Of a stretch of DNA of 64,000 bases, positions 1 to 11,386 are shown piece by piece. The notes beneath the pieces were generated by a model that saw only the letters and a program-made list of their open reading frames with translations, was not told where the DNA came from and did no database searches. This stretch comes from Knoxdaviesia capensis (Eukaryota; Ascomycota; Sordariomycetes; Microascales; Gondwanamycetaceae). The stretch is from assembly GCA_001510575.1 (NCBI GenBank), contig LNGK01000008.1, positions 1,252,340 through 1,316,339 on the forward strand, read 5' to 3'. How positions within the stretch are numbered: the stretch's first letter is position 1; each line of letters opens with the position of its first letter. The position numbers and the translations under genes are program-made.

Positions 1-895
1 CTTCCTAGAAAGCTCCGACTGGAACGCCACCATGCGGACACGCACGCAGCGCATGTCGACCGCCAGCGAGCCCGGCTCCAGCGGCGTGTTCGACACCTTC
101 GCCGATAGCTTCATCAACGTGTTTGCCAAGGTCAACAAGCCCGACAAGCGGTTTATTGATGTGCGCGAGCGCAGCGACAAGCTGGACGACGACCTGTCGC
201 ACGTGGAGAAGGTGGTGGTGCGGGTGGCGCGGCGCGAGTCGGAGCTGGAGGCGGACTTCCGCGACCTGGCCGACCAGTTCCGCAAGCTGATTGTGATGGA
301 GCCGGGCATCGAGCCGGCGGTGCGGGCGTTTGCCGCGTCGGTGGACGACACGGCGGGCGGGCTGAAGCAGCTCCGCGACGTCACCGACCAGGACTACCTC
401 GGCAGCCTGCGCGACATGCAGGCCTACTCGCTGTCGCTGAAGAACCTCCTGAAGGCGCGCGAGCAGAAGCAGCTCGACTACGAGCAGCTGACCGAGTACC
501 TGAACAAGAGCACGGTCGAGCGCGAGAGCCTGAACGCGGGCCACCACGGCTACGGCGCGTCGGGCGGGCTCACGGGCGCCACGGGGTTCATCCGCTCGAA
601 GATTGAAGATGCGCGCGGCGTCGACCACGAGCAGTCGCGGCGCGAGCGCCAGCGCAAGCTGGAGCTGCGCATCGAGGAGCTGACGGTCGAGGTGCAGACG
701 GCGAAAGCCACCAGCCACATGTTTGACGACGAGGTGGTGCGCGAAGTCGGCGACTTTGAGCGAATCAAGCGGGCTGAGTTCAAGAAACAGTTCGGGGCGC
801 TGGCGGATGCACATGTCGCCTTCTATGCCGATGCGGCGGAGGTGTGGGAGGCGTATATCCGGGAGATGGAGGCCCAGGGCACGCCGTCGGCGTAG
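1..895 (+). CDS. snx4: Sorting nexin Snx4/Atg24, C-terminal part (5' end outside window)
   Basis: This is the 3' portion of a sorting nexin gene. The frame is open from base 2, so the ATG at 32 is internal. Reading starts FLESSDWNAT before that Met and ends with TAG at 893-895. The roughly 298 visible residues form a long helical BAR region with conserved fungal Snx4/Atg24 stretches such as NVFAKVNKPDKRFIDV and LDDDLSHVEKVV, rich in Glu, Arg and Leu. The PX domain that binds PI3P must lie upstream, outside the window. In fungi Snx4 pairs with Atg20/Snx41 for endosome-to-Golgi recycling and selective autophagy. The family is assigned from recognised BAR sequence, not a search. A 14-residue Gly-rich insert (around GYGASGGLTGATG) sits in the middle of the BAR region. 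Confidence 0.85.
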   Translation, partial: FLESSDWNATMRTRTQRMSTASEPGSSGVFDTFADSFINVFAKVNKPDKRFIDVRERSDKLDDDLSHVEKVVVRVARRESELEADFRDLADQFRKLIVMEPGIEPAVRAFAASVDDTAGGLKQLRDVTDQDYLGSLRDMQAYSLSLKNLLKAREQKQLDYEQLTEYLNKSTVERESLNAGHHGYGASGGLTGATGFIRSKIEDARGVDHEQSRRERQRKLELRIEELTVEVQTAKATSHMFDDEVVREVGDFERIKRAEFKKQFGALADAHVAFYADAAEVWEAYIREMEAQGTPSA

Positions 896-3180
896 TCCTC
901 TTGGTTTTCTGTCTCTCCTTGTTTTGTCTTCGCTTTGCCTCGATCATATACCGCTCCCCGCATCCCTCAGTTGTTTCCTTTTGCTGTGCTCTTCCCTAAT
1001 AGATAGACGCGCGTGCCGCCAGCGTGTAGCTTGTCTCTAGATATTTGTTTGCTGTCTGCCGGCTTCGCGCTCTCTATCGCTTCCTCCCTTGTAGCTCTGC
1101 GCTCCATTCGCTGTGTATACACTTTTCTTCTCCCTGGGCTTCTCGTTAATCCGGTATCGAGGTGAGGTGTGTCTCTCTCCCATACGCCCTCTCATTACCA
1201 TGTCGTTTTCTGGACCGGTGTGTGTCTTCGCCCCTCCTTTCCAACCGAAGAACCGGCGTTTATGTCTTTTTTTGTTCCGTTTGTTTTATGGGCGGGCGTC
1301 CCCTGTTTTCTTTTGCCATGTTCACTAGGTATATCGATCGCATCGTAAACCGTCTTCATATATACAGAACAAACAGAATCATTGACCGACCTCGTTTCTT
1401 GACCGAGTTGCGTGCCCTGTTAGTTTAAACTTGAGACCTTTATGTCGTAGATCGAAGTATCTGAATCTCAAGCCGCTCCTTCCTTCTGATGTAATTCACG
1501 CATCACTGCTAGCTCAGGAAGGAGCGATCAACGAGGAGCTTCCTTCATCGACAGCTATTTTTAAGTCCGTGATGTCTGTCTCTCCCCACTCTTTCCTTCT
1601 GGTCTTCGAAGAAAGATTCGACGATCCTTACCATACCCTAACCCTAGAAACTAGCCTCTGACCTAAATCGCCCTCTCTCAACTCTATTTCAACCTATAAA
1701 TACGAGGTCTGTATGTGCTCGTACATATCAAGGGACGTTGACCTCACAGACTTCAAGTGTGTGCATGTCCCAATCGGGATTGACGCAAGTGCACGATATC
1801 AGAATATGCCAAACCAACGGTGTGTGTGGGCCGATGCTTGGAGATGTTCTCCTAACAAGGGGCCCTTGGCGCCCAGTTAGTGGAGGTTGCAGCCGCGAGC
1901 GGAGTGGGAGCTCTCTGAACTGATGAGAAAAGAACATTAACTTCCGGCAGTCCCTTCCAGCAGATGAGTACCCGGATCGAGCTGTCTTTTCCTTTCCGGG
2001 TTGTGGTTCTCCAAATCTTGACCATCGGTTATGAGATCGTTCCTGAGGCTCACAGCATCTGTCTGGTTGCTGCCGGGCACAGGCCACGAGAAGACAGATG
2101 ACGGGAAATGGGGAAGATTGACTTGTAGAGTACTGGGGAGCTAGACCACATGTATCTAGCTTTAACGGCTGTCTGTCTTTAGCGGTCTCGCTCGCTTCGG
2201 CTCCTCCCGGCCTGTGTATTTTGTATTCAGTTGAATACTGCAGTAATGCTACGGCTCCGTTTTGGGCCGTGGGAACTCGAGCTGATGCTGTGACAGAGAC
2301 TTGAGAATCCCACCGCCCCCGCCTTCTTCACTAATCCGTGAAGGAGTGACAATCTTGCCATCCGCCATGTCTAAGCTATCATACAAAAAATATACAGGCG
2401 AGCAGAAGTTCCTCGCTGCCCCATCTAATCCCAGATTTCTCCCCGCGGGGCTTGTGTCTTCTTGTAGACATTTATTCTCTCGGCTTCGTACATAACGGTC
2501 TAAGCTAGTGACGGGTCCTTGACTACCTCATCGGGGACGTTCACCTCTTGGCCGATGTGGTCAGTCCAAGAGAAGAGAACATGAAGCGGCAACGAATACA
2601 CGCTATGGCTAAGCGAACTAAGCGCGCTAGGTAGCGACAGGTACCTGTGTATTTCAGCCAAGGAGGCAAGAGCAAAAGCTGAAAACTCGGCGGCACCTGC
2701 CAAAGTCGGCAGCATCACTTGGCGGGAATCCCGAGGTCCAGTAAAAGGTCAAATGAGATGAGACACTTTAGAGGAGACGATATAAACAGAGTATCAACCG
2801 GATATTTTGGACCTAATGCCGTGAAAGTAACGGCGTCTATCACTCAAACAGAAAACAGAAAAAGAAGGGGGTTACAAGAAAAGGAGACCGAAGAAAAGTT
2901 GAGTTTTACATGACTGACAGTACCAGATAACACCCAGGAACGAGACGGAAAGGAAGAAAAAAGAAATAATGCAACAAAAAGGAGTAACTCAAGAATAATA
3001 AAAGAGGGTAAAGGCCAAAGAGGGCACGAAATACGTCGTGAAGAACCAACGGGAGAAAAATGCATCGAGAAAAAATATCAAAAAAAGAAGATGTGATCGC
3101 AAACTCTCGGCGTCTAGAAACCCGTCACCACCCCACCACCCCAAGCGCGCGTCTAGCAGCTCCGGGAGTGAGAGAGCCTA
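896..3180. other. Intergenic, between convergent snx4 and kexin genes
   Basis: About 2.3 kb lie between the stop of the sorting nexin gene and the stop of the minus-strand kexin gene, so both 3' UTRs fall here. The left kilobase is T/C-rich and the right end A/G-rich, as expected for opposite-strand transcripts. A telomere-like CCCTAACCCTA lies at 1636-1646. Short open frames occur on both strands, but their codon use does not look coding and no family was recognised. Confidence 0.7.
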
Positions 3181-5853
3181 CTACCGCTGCAGCAACTGCC
3201 GTCCATCGTTACTCTCGTCGTCACTGTCGCCCCCAATAACATGGTGCGCGTCTTCATCATCGTCGTCATCGCCCTCGCGCGACCGATCGGTCGACCGATC
3301 GCGATACACGCCGCCCGCGGCGGCGCGCCGCGCCACATCGTTGCTGTCGTCGTCCGAGTCGGACAGCTCGTCGTCGCTGCCATCCGCAAACGCATCGTAC
3401 AGCTCGCCGCCGCGTGTCCGCCGGCTCCCCGCACCGCCGGCACCTGCTCCCGTGCCGACGTCGCCGCCCGACCGCTCCAGCTTCTCGCCGGGGCCGCCGG
3501 CCTCGTCTTCCGGCCGCAGCGGCTCAAACTCGTAGTCGCTGTGCGGGTTGTTGCGCAGGCGCCGCCGCCGCGCGATCCACAGGTACGCGCCCAGGCCCGC
3601 GCAGAACGCCACGATCAGCCCGACGGCGCCGTAGATCCAGATCTGCGCGCTTGACGACACGCCAAACGACGGCAGCCACGAGATCCACGACGACGACTCC
3701 TCCGACGCCGCGGGGCTTTCGGTGGTCGGCGGCGGCGCAGCGGAGGTGGTGGTCGAGGCGGGCTCCGACTCGTGCGCGTCGGGTGCAGGCTCGGCGGTGG
3801 TGGTCTGCGCCGGCGGCACTGGTCCGGCTTTCGTCGGCCGCTCCTGGTGGTTCGACGGGTTGCCGGTGGGAGTCGCGGCGCTAGTGGAGTGCGGGAGGAA
3901 GGTGGTTGAAGCCGTCAGCGTGGTGGTCGGCACGCCGTCGTGATCAAACTCGTCCTTGTCGTTGGGCATGGGAAGCTGCACGGCGAGGTCGGGGCTGATG
4001 CTTTCACCCCACAGGCGCATGCGCCAATTGATCCAAGTGCCGTTGAAAGCGTTGACGTTGTTGTCGCGCACAATCACAGTCCACGTGCCGATACCAGACT
4101 CTCCCCAGTGCGCCACGCTCATGAACGTCCAATCCTGGTATCCATGGGGCGACGAGTCCAGGCGGCGGGATGTGGCAATGTGGCTGATCACATCGGTGGG
4201 GCTGATCAGGTCGACGCTGATATCTCCACGGCGCGCGTGCTCAACGTTCATGGTGATCGTGACGTGCTCAAGTCGCTCGAGATTGGCCTCCTTCAGCATG
4301 TCCTCGGTAACCTCGAACGAGGTGTGGATACCGTGGTGACCCTGGGGAATGTCCTCGCCGACGTGCAGCCAGGGGGAAAAGTAGTAGGCCTGCGGCTTCA
4401 ACTTATCCCATGTCTCAGCGCGCTTGACAATCGCGTAGGCGTCCATCTTACCATAGCCGAACGTGTGGCTGAAATTCTTGCCAATGGCCGTTCTCTGCCA
4501 GTCATCCTGCTCCAGGCTGGGGATGGGAACAGCCGTGTCCATGGTCAGAGCTTGCACATCGCGCCACGTCAGATCGGGACGGGCCTGTAGCACTAAAGCA
4601 AACACACCAGCCGCCAGCGGAGCCGCAGCAGAAGTTCCACCGTGGCCGTTGTAGCAGGCATTCGTTCCGACTTCGGTGGTGTGAATAGCGTCTCCACTAC
4701 CGCTGGAGAACGTGACGACAAGGTTGGCCGAGCATTTCTCCGAATAGTACGGGTGCTTGCCCTTGCGATCGACGGCTCCCACGGTAACGCTGTAGATGGA
4801 GTTTGTGTAGCCGTCAAAGTTGCAGTTGTCGTCGTTTGACGCACCGTTGCCGCTGGCAAACACGTAGATGGAACCGAGACCGCCACGGCCCTCCTGAACA
4901 CCCTTGATCATAGCCTTGCGGATGAGAATTCCAGGTGCCTCCATACTGCGGCCGTCATCCGGGGGGCCCCACGAACACGAGTAGATCTGGTTGTTCTGGT
5001 AGTCGTAGGTCATGGCCACGGCTTCGTCGGCATCGGAAATGATCTTGCTGAGAATACGCAGACCGGAGATTTTGGAGTCGTAGGCAATGCCGACTCCACA
5101 GACATCGTTGCGAACGGCCGAGATCTCGCCGGCGCAGCGCGTGCCGTGGTGGTCATCAGACATCTTCGGCTTGGGCTCCTTGACGTGGTCGTTGAAGTCG
5201 TATGAGCCGTCGGCGTAGTAGTTGTCCTTCAGGTCATTGCTGTACATGTCTAGGCCATCGTCGACCATGGCCACGATCGAGCCCTTGCCAGTAATTCCAT
5301 CCAACCACACTCCGGTGCAGTTCATGTCGTTTCCGGGCTGTACCACGTTGAGCAAATGCCACTGGTCTTTGAAAATGGGATCATTAATGTCGAGCGTCTT
5401 CATAACATCGCTTTGGCGCGCGATAGAAGCCTCATCGGATCCTTCGCGAGCGAGCATGTGTGGGTAGAAGCCGCGTGGCGGAGGAGGAATGATGCGCTTG
5501 TGCAGCTTGCGCGGCACTTGCTTCCGGGAGAAGCGAATGGCGTCGAGAGGGTCGACACCGGGGAAATTGCGGCGGCGCAAAGCTGAATCAGCCAGGGCTT
5601 CGGCTGCAACATCGCGCTCGGTTTTAGGACCGGTGAACACATGCAAGTCATCGAAGATTCCTAACACTCCATCGTATGTGAGGCCTAAGGACGGAGCTAT
5701 TAATTGGGGGTCGGCATCGCGGTCAAGGTGCAGAACATAGTGGTCGTTCTTTTCGAGATCGATCTTCGGAACCGGGGGAAGATTTGGATTTGCTGCCACC
5801 AATGATGACGAGGCCAAGGCAGAGGCCACGCCAAGAACTGAGAGAGGCTTCAT
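3181..5853 (-). CDS. kex2: Kexin, subtilisin-like proprotein convertase (Kex2/KexB)
   Basis: Single-exon gene of 890 residues. It is a Ca2+-dependent, membrane-anchored late-Golgi endoprotease that cuts secretory precursors after Lys-Arg. The start is the ATG at 5853, which gives a signal peptide (MKPLSVLGVASALASSSLVA). The longer frame to 5988 lacks one. Layout: pro-region to about 120 ending KLHKR (autoprocessing site after Arg120); catalytic domain with Asp198 in VDDG, His236 in HHGT, oxyanion Asn336 in ASGNG and Ser408 in GGTSAAAP; P domain about 460-620; Ser/Thr/Pro-rich linker; one transmembrane helix about 738-760 followed by RRRR; acidic cytosolic tail that probably carries Golgi-retention signals. 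All catalytic residues are present. The tail holds a run of Asp and RSTDRS-type repeats. Confidence 0.95.
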   Translation of the reverse strand: MKPLSVLGVASALASSSLVAANPNLPPVPKIDLEKNDHYVLHLDRDADPQLIAPSLGLTYDGVLGIFDDLHVFTGPKTERDVAAEALADSALRRRNFPGVDPLDAIRFSRKQVPRKLHKRIIPPPPRGFYPHMLAREGSDEASIARQSDVMKTLDINDPIFKDQWHLLNVVQPGNDMNCTGVWLDGITGKGSIVAMVDDGLDMYSNDLKDNYYADGSYDFNDHVKEPKPKMSDDHHGTRCAGEISAVRNDVCGVGIAYDSKISGLRILSKIISDADEAVAMTYDYQNNQIYSCSWGPPDDGRSMEAPGILIRKAMIKGVQEGRGGLGSIYVFASGNGASNDDNCNFDGYTNSIYSVTVGAVDRKGKHPYYSEKCSANLVVTFSSGSGDAIHTTEVGTNACYNGHGGTSAAAPLAAGVFALVLQARPDLTWRDVQALTMDTAVPIPSLEQDDWQRTAIGKNFSHTFGYGKMDAYAIVKRAETWDKLKPQAYYFSPWLHVGEDIPQGHHGIHTSFEVTEDMLKEANLERLEHVTITMNVEHARRGDISVDLISPTDVISHIATSRRLDSSPHGYQDWTFMSVAHWGESGIGTWTVIVRDNNVNAFNGTWINWRMRLWGESISPDLAVQLPMPNDKDEFDHDGVPTTTLTASTTFLPHSTSAATPTGNPSNHQERPTKAGPVPPAQTTTAEPAPDAHESEPASTTTSAAPPPTTESPAASEESSSWISWLPSFGVSSSAQIWIYGAVGLIVAFCAGLGAYLWIARRRRLRNNPHSDYEFEPLRPEDEAGGPGEKLERSGGDVGTGAGAGGAGSRRTRGGELYDAFADGSDDELSDSDDDSNDVARRAAAGGVYRDRSTDRSREGDDDDDEDAHHVIGGDSDDESNDGRQLLQR

Positions 5854-7792
5854 GACGAGACGAAGACCTGACAAGGTCTTGCTAGAAAGAGAGAAAGAGG
5901 AGAAAACGGTCGAGGTATAGATACAGGAGGATCCGGGTTGAAAACCGGCTCGGAGAGGAGGAGAAAAGGGGGGGAGGAGAAATGGCAATTTAGGACGAGG
6001 AATGCGGCACCGAGAGCCGGGTCATGGGCGATGTACAAGCACGGTGGATTGTAACGGTGGATAGTCCGGGATAGGGGGAAGGGGGAGAGAGGTCGGGAAC
6101 GGCTTCGGAAGCTACAAACAAGACAGCCAGAGCAGCGAAATTAGCATTGGACAACTCAAGGTGACACGGCCGGGAGCCCACACGCCCCAGGTGGCTCAAG
6201 ATGGCGTTCAAGAGAGGCACAGAGCCAGCAACACCCAACGCCGAGGGACGCGAACGACGGAGATGGTGCGTAAGAGTGCGTGAGGGGACAATATATTGAG
6301 CGGGCCAAGCCAAGGAGAAACCGGGAAATGGAATATGCAGGTTCCACAGTACGAGAGACTGCGCCGTTGCGTGCGTGTCCTTGATGCTGCAGGCTCAGAC
6401 TTTGCGACAGCCGGAAGCAGGCACAGAGAGAGACGAACAAGTGGCGATCAAATTGGGAGACGAGCTGTATCGAGGAGAGAGGAACCGACGGCCACCACGG
6501 AAACCACCGGACAAAGAGTCCACACCAGAGAGGCTTACCTGGCCGAAAAGAAACCCGCGATGCCCGCAAGACGTCGGAACGCCTCGTTGAGGCTGTAGCG
6601 AGATCGTCAAACCGGTGGCGGCTGAAGGCAACGGAACGAGAATGACGTGGAGGATGGAAGCCCAGAGACAGTGAAGCCAGAAAGGGAAACACTGCAACAA
6701 AAGTAAAGGATGTATCTCCAGCAGCAAAAAAAGGAACGTAAGGAGAGAAGAAGTAGTTGGGAAAGGGAAAGGGAAAAGAAAAAGAAAAAGAAAATAAAGA
6801 GGACTGGGATGAAAAAGAAGCCGTCGTGGCTTTTAGGTAAGGAGTGAATACTACAGCAGGCCAAAAGTATTAACTGCAAAATGACATTGAGGGAGGATGT
6901 ACTGGCTACGTTTCACCGCACGTGTTTTTGGCGGTAGATCCGCGTACCCACGACATCAGGAGTCCAGATTTGCTGCGTTTCCAACGATGTAATGCGCCGC
7001 GCCACATTTCTCATTCAGGTGCCTACAGTAGGTGCGTGCACTGTGGCTAAACTGCAAGCTACCTTCCCAAACCATAGCTTTGGGAAGAAATCGAGGTGTG
7101 GCTGGTGATTCTTATTGACGGCCGAATCCATCACGACGGCAATTGTTTGTTCTATCTTAATCATGCCTTAGTATATTAGCGATATCGTGATGTCTGAAGA
7201 TAAGTCGATAAGCCCGCTGAATTGTGGGTTTCTACTGAATCCTCTAGTGTGCTCAGCCCAATCATCTTTCTGCAGAATCTCTCATCCAGTCCGCCTAAAC
7301 GATCTGCTCCATCCATCTCCGTGTCCGCCTTTCGCCCCGTTTGCACGCTTCCTCCGAGACTCCCGACACTCTAGAAGTCATATGTTGCTGTTCATGATTG
7401 GGAACACAACTCCAATGGTTCTGGTTCGCAGAAACGACCATCCTAGCACATTCCAGCCCGTCAGTTCCCGATGGTGGAATGCACGGGCTGGAGTCTAGTC
7501 CCGAACAAAGCAACAATGACACGAGGCTAGGGGTGGCAGTGACTGTCTTGTATCTGTGGTTGTATTTGACTAACTGCTTGAACTCAATAAGGTCCCCAAT
7601 AAGGATCACACTGACGAGATAACAGACCACGTATCCTTAGCTTTCTCTCGGCTTCTTCCCCTGGTCACCGTGGGTGAAGACAGATTGCCATTAAAGATGC
7701 ATCCTCCGCTCTCTGTCCCTGGTGATACTGGCCGTCGTTGTGAGTGACAGCTCGCACCCGGCCCTTCCATCGATTCTGCGAGGCTCCATAGC
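5854..7792. other. Intergenic, upstream of kexin
   Basis: This 1.9 kb interval holds the promoter and 5' leader of the kexin gene (5854 to about 6900, on the minus strand) and the region beyond the stop of the gag-like frame. On the minus strand the part near kexin is pyrimidine-rich (long C/T runs at 5880-6000 and 6720-6820), typical of fungal transcription starts. Open frames at 6156-6692 and 7295-7630 show no recognisable protein and no coding-like codon use. No LTR or primer-binding site was found beside the gag-like frame. Confidence 0.6.
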
Positions 7793-8815
7793 CTAGTAAG
7801 CCCGCCACATCCACACCTCTCTATACACTTGGAAAACCTGCGGAAATTGGACCTGCCAATTATGCCCCGAGAGAGTCTTCATCCGCGCCAGCATGGCCGT
7901 CAGCTTGTCCTCCCAGTCTCTAGGTTCCTCGATGGACTGCAGAATACACGTGACCACCCACGGCGGCGCACGTCCATCCACGGCGCGAAGCAGCATCCCA
8001 ACACGGTGATGCGCGTCCATGCGGTACGAGTACAGAGTCAGCTCGGCAATCAGGCCGTTGAAGCGCGCAACCATGGTGTCGAGGGACTCCCCCAGGTTGA
8101 GACGGAAGTTGTTGACTTCCCGTAGCTTGGCCACGATGCACAGGTTGCGGTCGGGCCGGTCGAACTCGCGGCAGAGCTCCGCCCACAGCTTCGCGAACCC
8201 CTCGGCCCTCAGTCCCGCGGCCAACGCGCTGCCGCGGCACTGCGCGATGACCTTCTTGCATAGCTGGGTGTTGTACGGCTCCGGGATGGCTTGCGCCTTT
8301 GACGGCGTCATCTTCAGCTCGATTAGGGCGGCCCGCAGGTCCTGCTTCCAGTTATCCCAGTCGTGCCGGGTGGCCAGCGGGGCCCGCGGCTGGAACGTCC
8401 AGTTTGCGATGGCTTCGGCGGTGATTTTGAAGGTCGGGTCCCAGCCCGGCACCAGGTCGCGCGGATTCGATGCGCCCGTTGCGGGGGCCCTGGACGACCG
8501 CGCCGGTACCTGCAACCCCACTAGGGCGGTCGAGGGTTCCTTCTCCTTTAGAGACTGGGACCGCACAAGCTGACTCCCACGGGCAGTTGACGGCGCCTTT
8601 TGGCTGGACGCCGGCTTTGCCGCCGACTTCTCCGATGCCTGATTTGAAGCGCTTGGCTGGCCTAATTTCCCAGCTGACGATGGTCTCCGTGATAGCATCT
8701 GCTCGCTAGGCTTACTTCCCCGGTCCGACGCCGCCTTGCTGCCCTTCTCGGCCATATCTCTGGCAGCTACTCCGGCGGCAGCGAGCTTATGGGCGTTTGT
8801 TTCGCTGGATCCCAT
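7793..8815 (-). mobile_element. Gag-like open reading frame of an LTR retrotransposon, no pol
   Basis: An uninterrupted frame of 340 codons runs from an ATG at 8815 to a TAG at 7793. The first ~120 residues are Ser/Ala/Lys-rich and probably disordered. From about 125 the sequence resembles the gag (UBN2/Retrotrans_gag-like) core of copia-type elements: WDNWKQDLRAAL, then LREVNNFRLNLGESLDTMV, then ARFNGLIAEL. No CCHC zinc knuckle follows. No protease, integrase or reverse transcriptase frame is found downstream, and I saw no flanking LTR. It is either a truncated relic or a domesticated gag. The frame is GC-rich and intact, unlike a C-to-T mutated (RIP) copy. The family call is by eye and moderate; host function is unknown. 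Confidence 0.6.
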
Positions 8816-10731
8816 ATCTTAGACTGGTGAGAAGAAATAGTAATGTATCCACGGGTAGGTTTAATAATCTTCGATATCTTGCTTTTGCTCCAGCGGAATT
8901 CTGAAACTTGATGAGGAAGTCCTCTGCCAGAGACCGACGTTTCTTTTTGGCTGGAGGCGGCCGCCTTTTATATGTGGCACCAGTAGTAATAGATTCATGT
9001 GCGAGTCAAGCAACTTCGCCATTTGACTGTTTTCGTGACGAGTTGCCTTGGCTCACGTACTCGTAGCAGGAAGTCATCGTCAATTATACCGGTGGTCCAG
9101 TCATGTTTGACTTCGACGAACCGGTCCTTCTTTGTTGGTCTCCCGAGGTCTTCCTGTATCACCGTATATGTGCGAGAACTGTCTATATCAGATAGAATCT
9201 CAGACAATGGTGCAGCAATCAAGATGCAATATCGGTCCCGAATCTTCGCTTTGAGGTGAGTGGGACGGGTTGCTAGTCTGGCATGTGGGTGGCTAAAATA
9301 TGACAGCCCTAAAACTCCCACCAAGCTACTCCAGTTAGTTTCTATGGGATCAAGCCATGCTTCAGGGCCCGCCGAGACTTGACTCAGGGGGTTAATAACC
9401 TTCTAGCCTCGCTATAACCCGCGATAGTATATTCCAGGAATGAGGTTTTTGTGGTTCCTGGTTTTGGCGATATATTCAGATCTCGACTTCTTGATGAAGA
9501 ACCTCTGCTCTGCGTGGACAAGGGCAGAGAATCCGGGTCAAGAAATGTTTTTCCTCTTCCTTCTTGGCGACAACCCATGCACCGTCATTCTGCATTGGTA
9601 GTTTTGTCGTGTTTGAACCCGGGCGCTGGGGTTTGCCATAAACAAGCGTGCTCCCAGCCACCGACCGCAAAACACCGACCACCGAATTTTGCGATTGCGT
9701 GGGCTGGCGCAAGGAAGCCCATATTCTGACAGGCGCATCAACCCATCAACGGGGGTTTCTTCATGAGCATACCACCGAGGCCGAATCGGCGGATGAACTG
9801 GTTGGTTTCTTTGGTTTATCTCGGATCACATCAAGGTGCCGATGGGAGTGTCTTTGGCTGAGCTGTTCCAGCCAGGGCAGCTAGGAGGAGTAAACCGGTA
9901 TATTGGAGATCCAGCCAGACGAATGAAGCTGTACCACAGAGCGCGACACATACAAGAATGTACTGTAAGTATATAAGTCTATACTGCGCCTTATATACAC
10001 AAGTCTGCAGGTAGCTGCCTCCCACGTCGACAACTGACAACCAGACAGGCAAACAACGAACATTGGGCCTCAGGGTGAGCCGGACTGACGTATCATAAGC
10101 TCGCTAACTGTCTCAGCCTCGAGGCTTGGAAACACTGTAAAAGTGTACACGATACTCGTGTGCACGTAATATGGCCGTGTGTGAAGGACCAGCTGAAGTG
10201 GAAGAAGCAAGCAAAGCATATCAAAAGTCAACATGATGTTCTGTTTTGGCGTCCATCTCGGGCTCTCTTCTTGGCTGTCTTGCGGTGTTTTCGTCTGTTG
10301 TTCTCCCTCCAAGCTGTGAAACCGGACATTCGTCTCGTATCATCCTCCAGAGCGTCGTGATATTTTGATATTGGATACGTGCATGTCTCGTGTAAATGCA
10401 AGTGTCTCGTTACGTGCATCTTCCGCCCATATGCACAACCCTCTCCAGCAACCGGAAAAAAAACAGTATGCGGCAGCTTCCACGGAAGCTGCGAACAAGG
10501 GTCGTTCCTGCCAGGGGAATAAACAGCACAACAACAACAACACAGACAGGGGCAGGAGCAAAATGGAAAACGACACAGGGCAGGAGCATGAGCAGGGAAG
10601 GAACCACCCGCCACCTGTTGGCGGGCCACAATTTTTTTTCCTCACTTGCCTTTTGTATTTCTCACTGTAGATCCCAGCCTTGTTCTTTTTTTAAACGCTT
10701 TTTTGTATGGTGCCATCCATCACCAACTTCT

Positions 10732-10779
<48 letters not shown>

Positions 10780-11386
10780 AGCTTTTATACACGGGCACTG
10801 TATCTTTTTATCTCCGATTCAATTCATCAATCCTATAGCTGTACTGTACATATTACTCGTGCATATGCATATTGCATCCTTAATACCATCACTATTACTC
10901 CTCCTACGTGGTACTCTCAGCCCAATCCAAGATAGCACAGCCCAAGCTCTTTTCGGTCTCGCTCCCGTGGTCTCTCACATCTTCTTCTTTGCATAACACT
11001 ACACGGCCTAATACATCTCTCGAGTGCAAACTACAAAGGCACAAACCACGGCTGCTTCCTTTACCGCTACTTATCCGCTCCGAGCCACGCATCCATGCCT
11101 AGACCACGGTAGTATCACTGAGCTTGCCATATGCTGCATATATCTGTGCCTGAAATATGCACCCAGCCTGTCGGCATCCACTCATAAAAATCTTGACCCC
11201 GGCATTCACACACATCATCCGTTGCCAACGCAGTCCATAACCACGTCTATCCTCGTTTTATTTGAAATTTTTATCTCCTCTTCTCGCCTGTCCGCCGTGA
11301 CTTGACGCCCTCTCGCTTCGGCTCCCTCCCGTCTCTGTCTTTTTCTCCTCTCCTCTTTCTTTCTCTCTTCTTTCCACCCTATTACT
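8816..11386. other. Intergenic, divergent between gag-like frame and PhoD gene
   Basis: About 2.6 kb without a convincing gene. At 8995-9324 on the minus strand a 109-codon frame reads plausibly (for example TYTVIQEDLGRPTKKDRFVE), but it has no ATG and no recognised family, so it is at most a decayed exon. The right half, from about 10600, is the pyrimidine-rich leader of the PhoD gene and contains a long TC dinucleotide run. GTAC-rich motifs occur at about 9960 and 10845. Confidence 0.6.
10735..10776. repeat. (TC)21 dinucleotide microsatellite
   Basis: A pure TC run of 42 nt in the leader/promoter region of the PhoD gene, about 610 nt upstream of its ATG. Pyrimidine tracts are common before fungal transcription starts. 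A run this long is likely to vary in length between strains. Confidence 0.95.

Noticed and set aside
5854..5988. N-terminal extension of the kexin frame to 5988
   Set aside because: The ATG at 5853 gives a proper signal peptide; the extension is leader sequence that happens to stay open.
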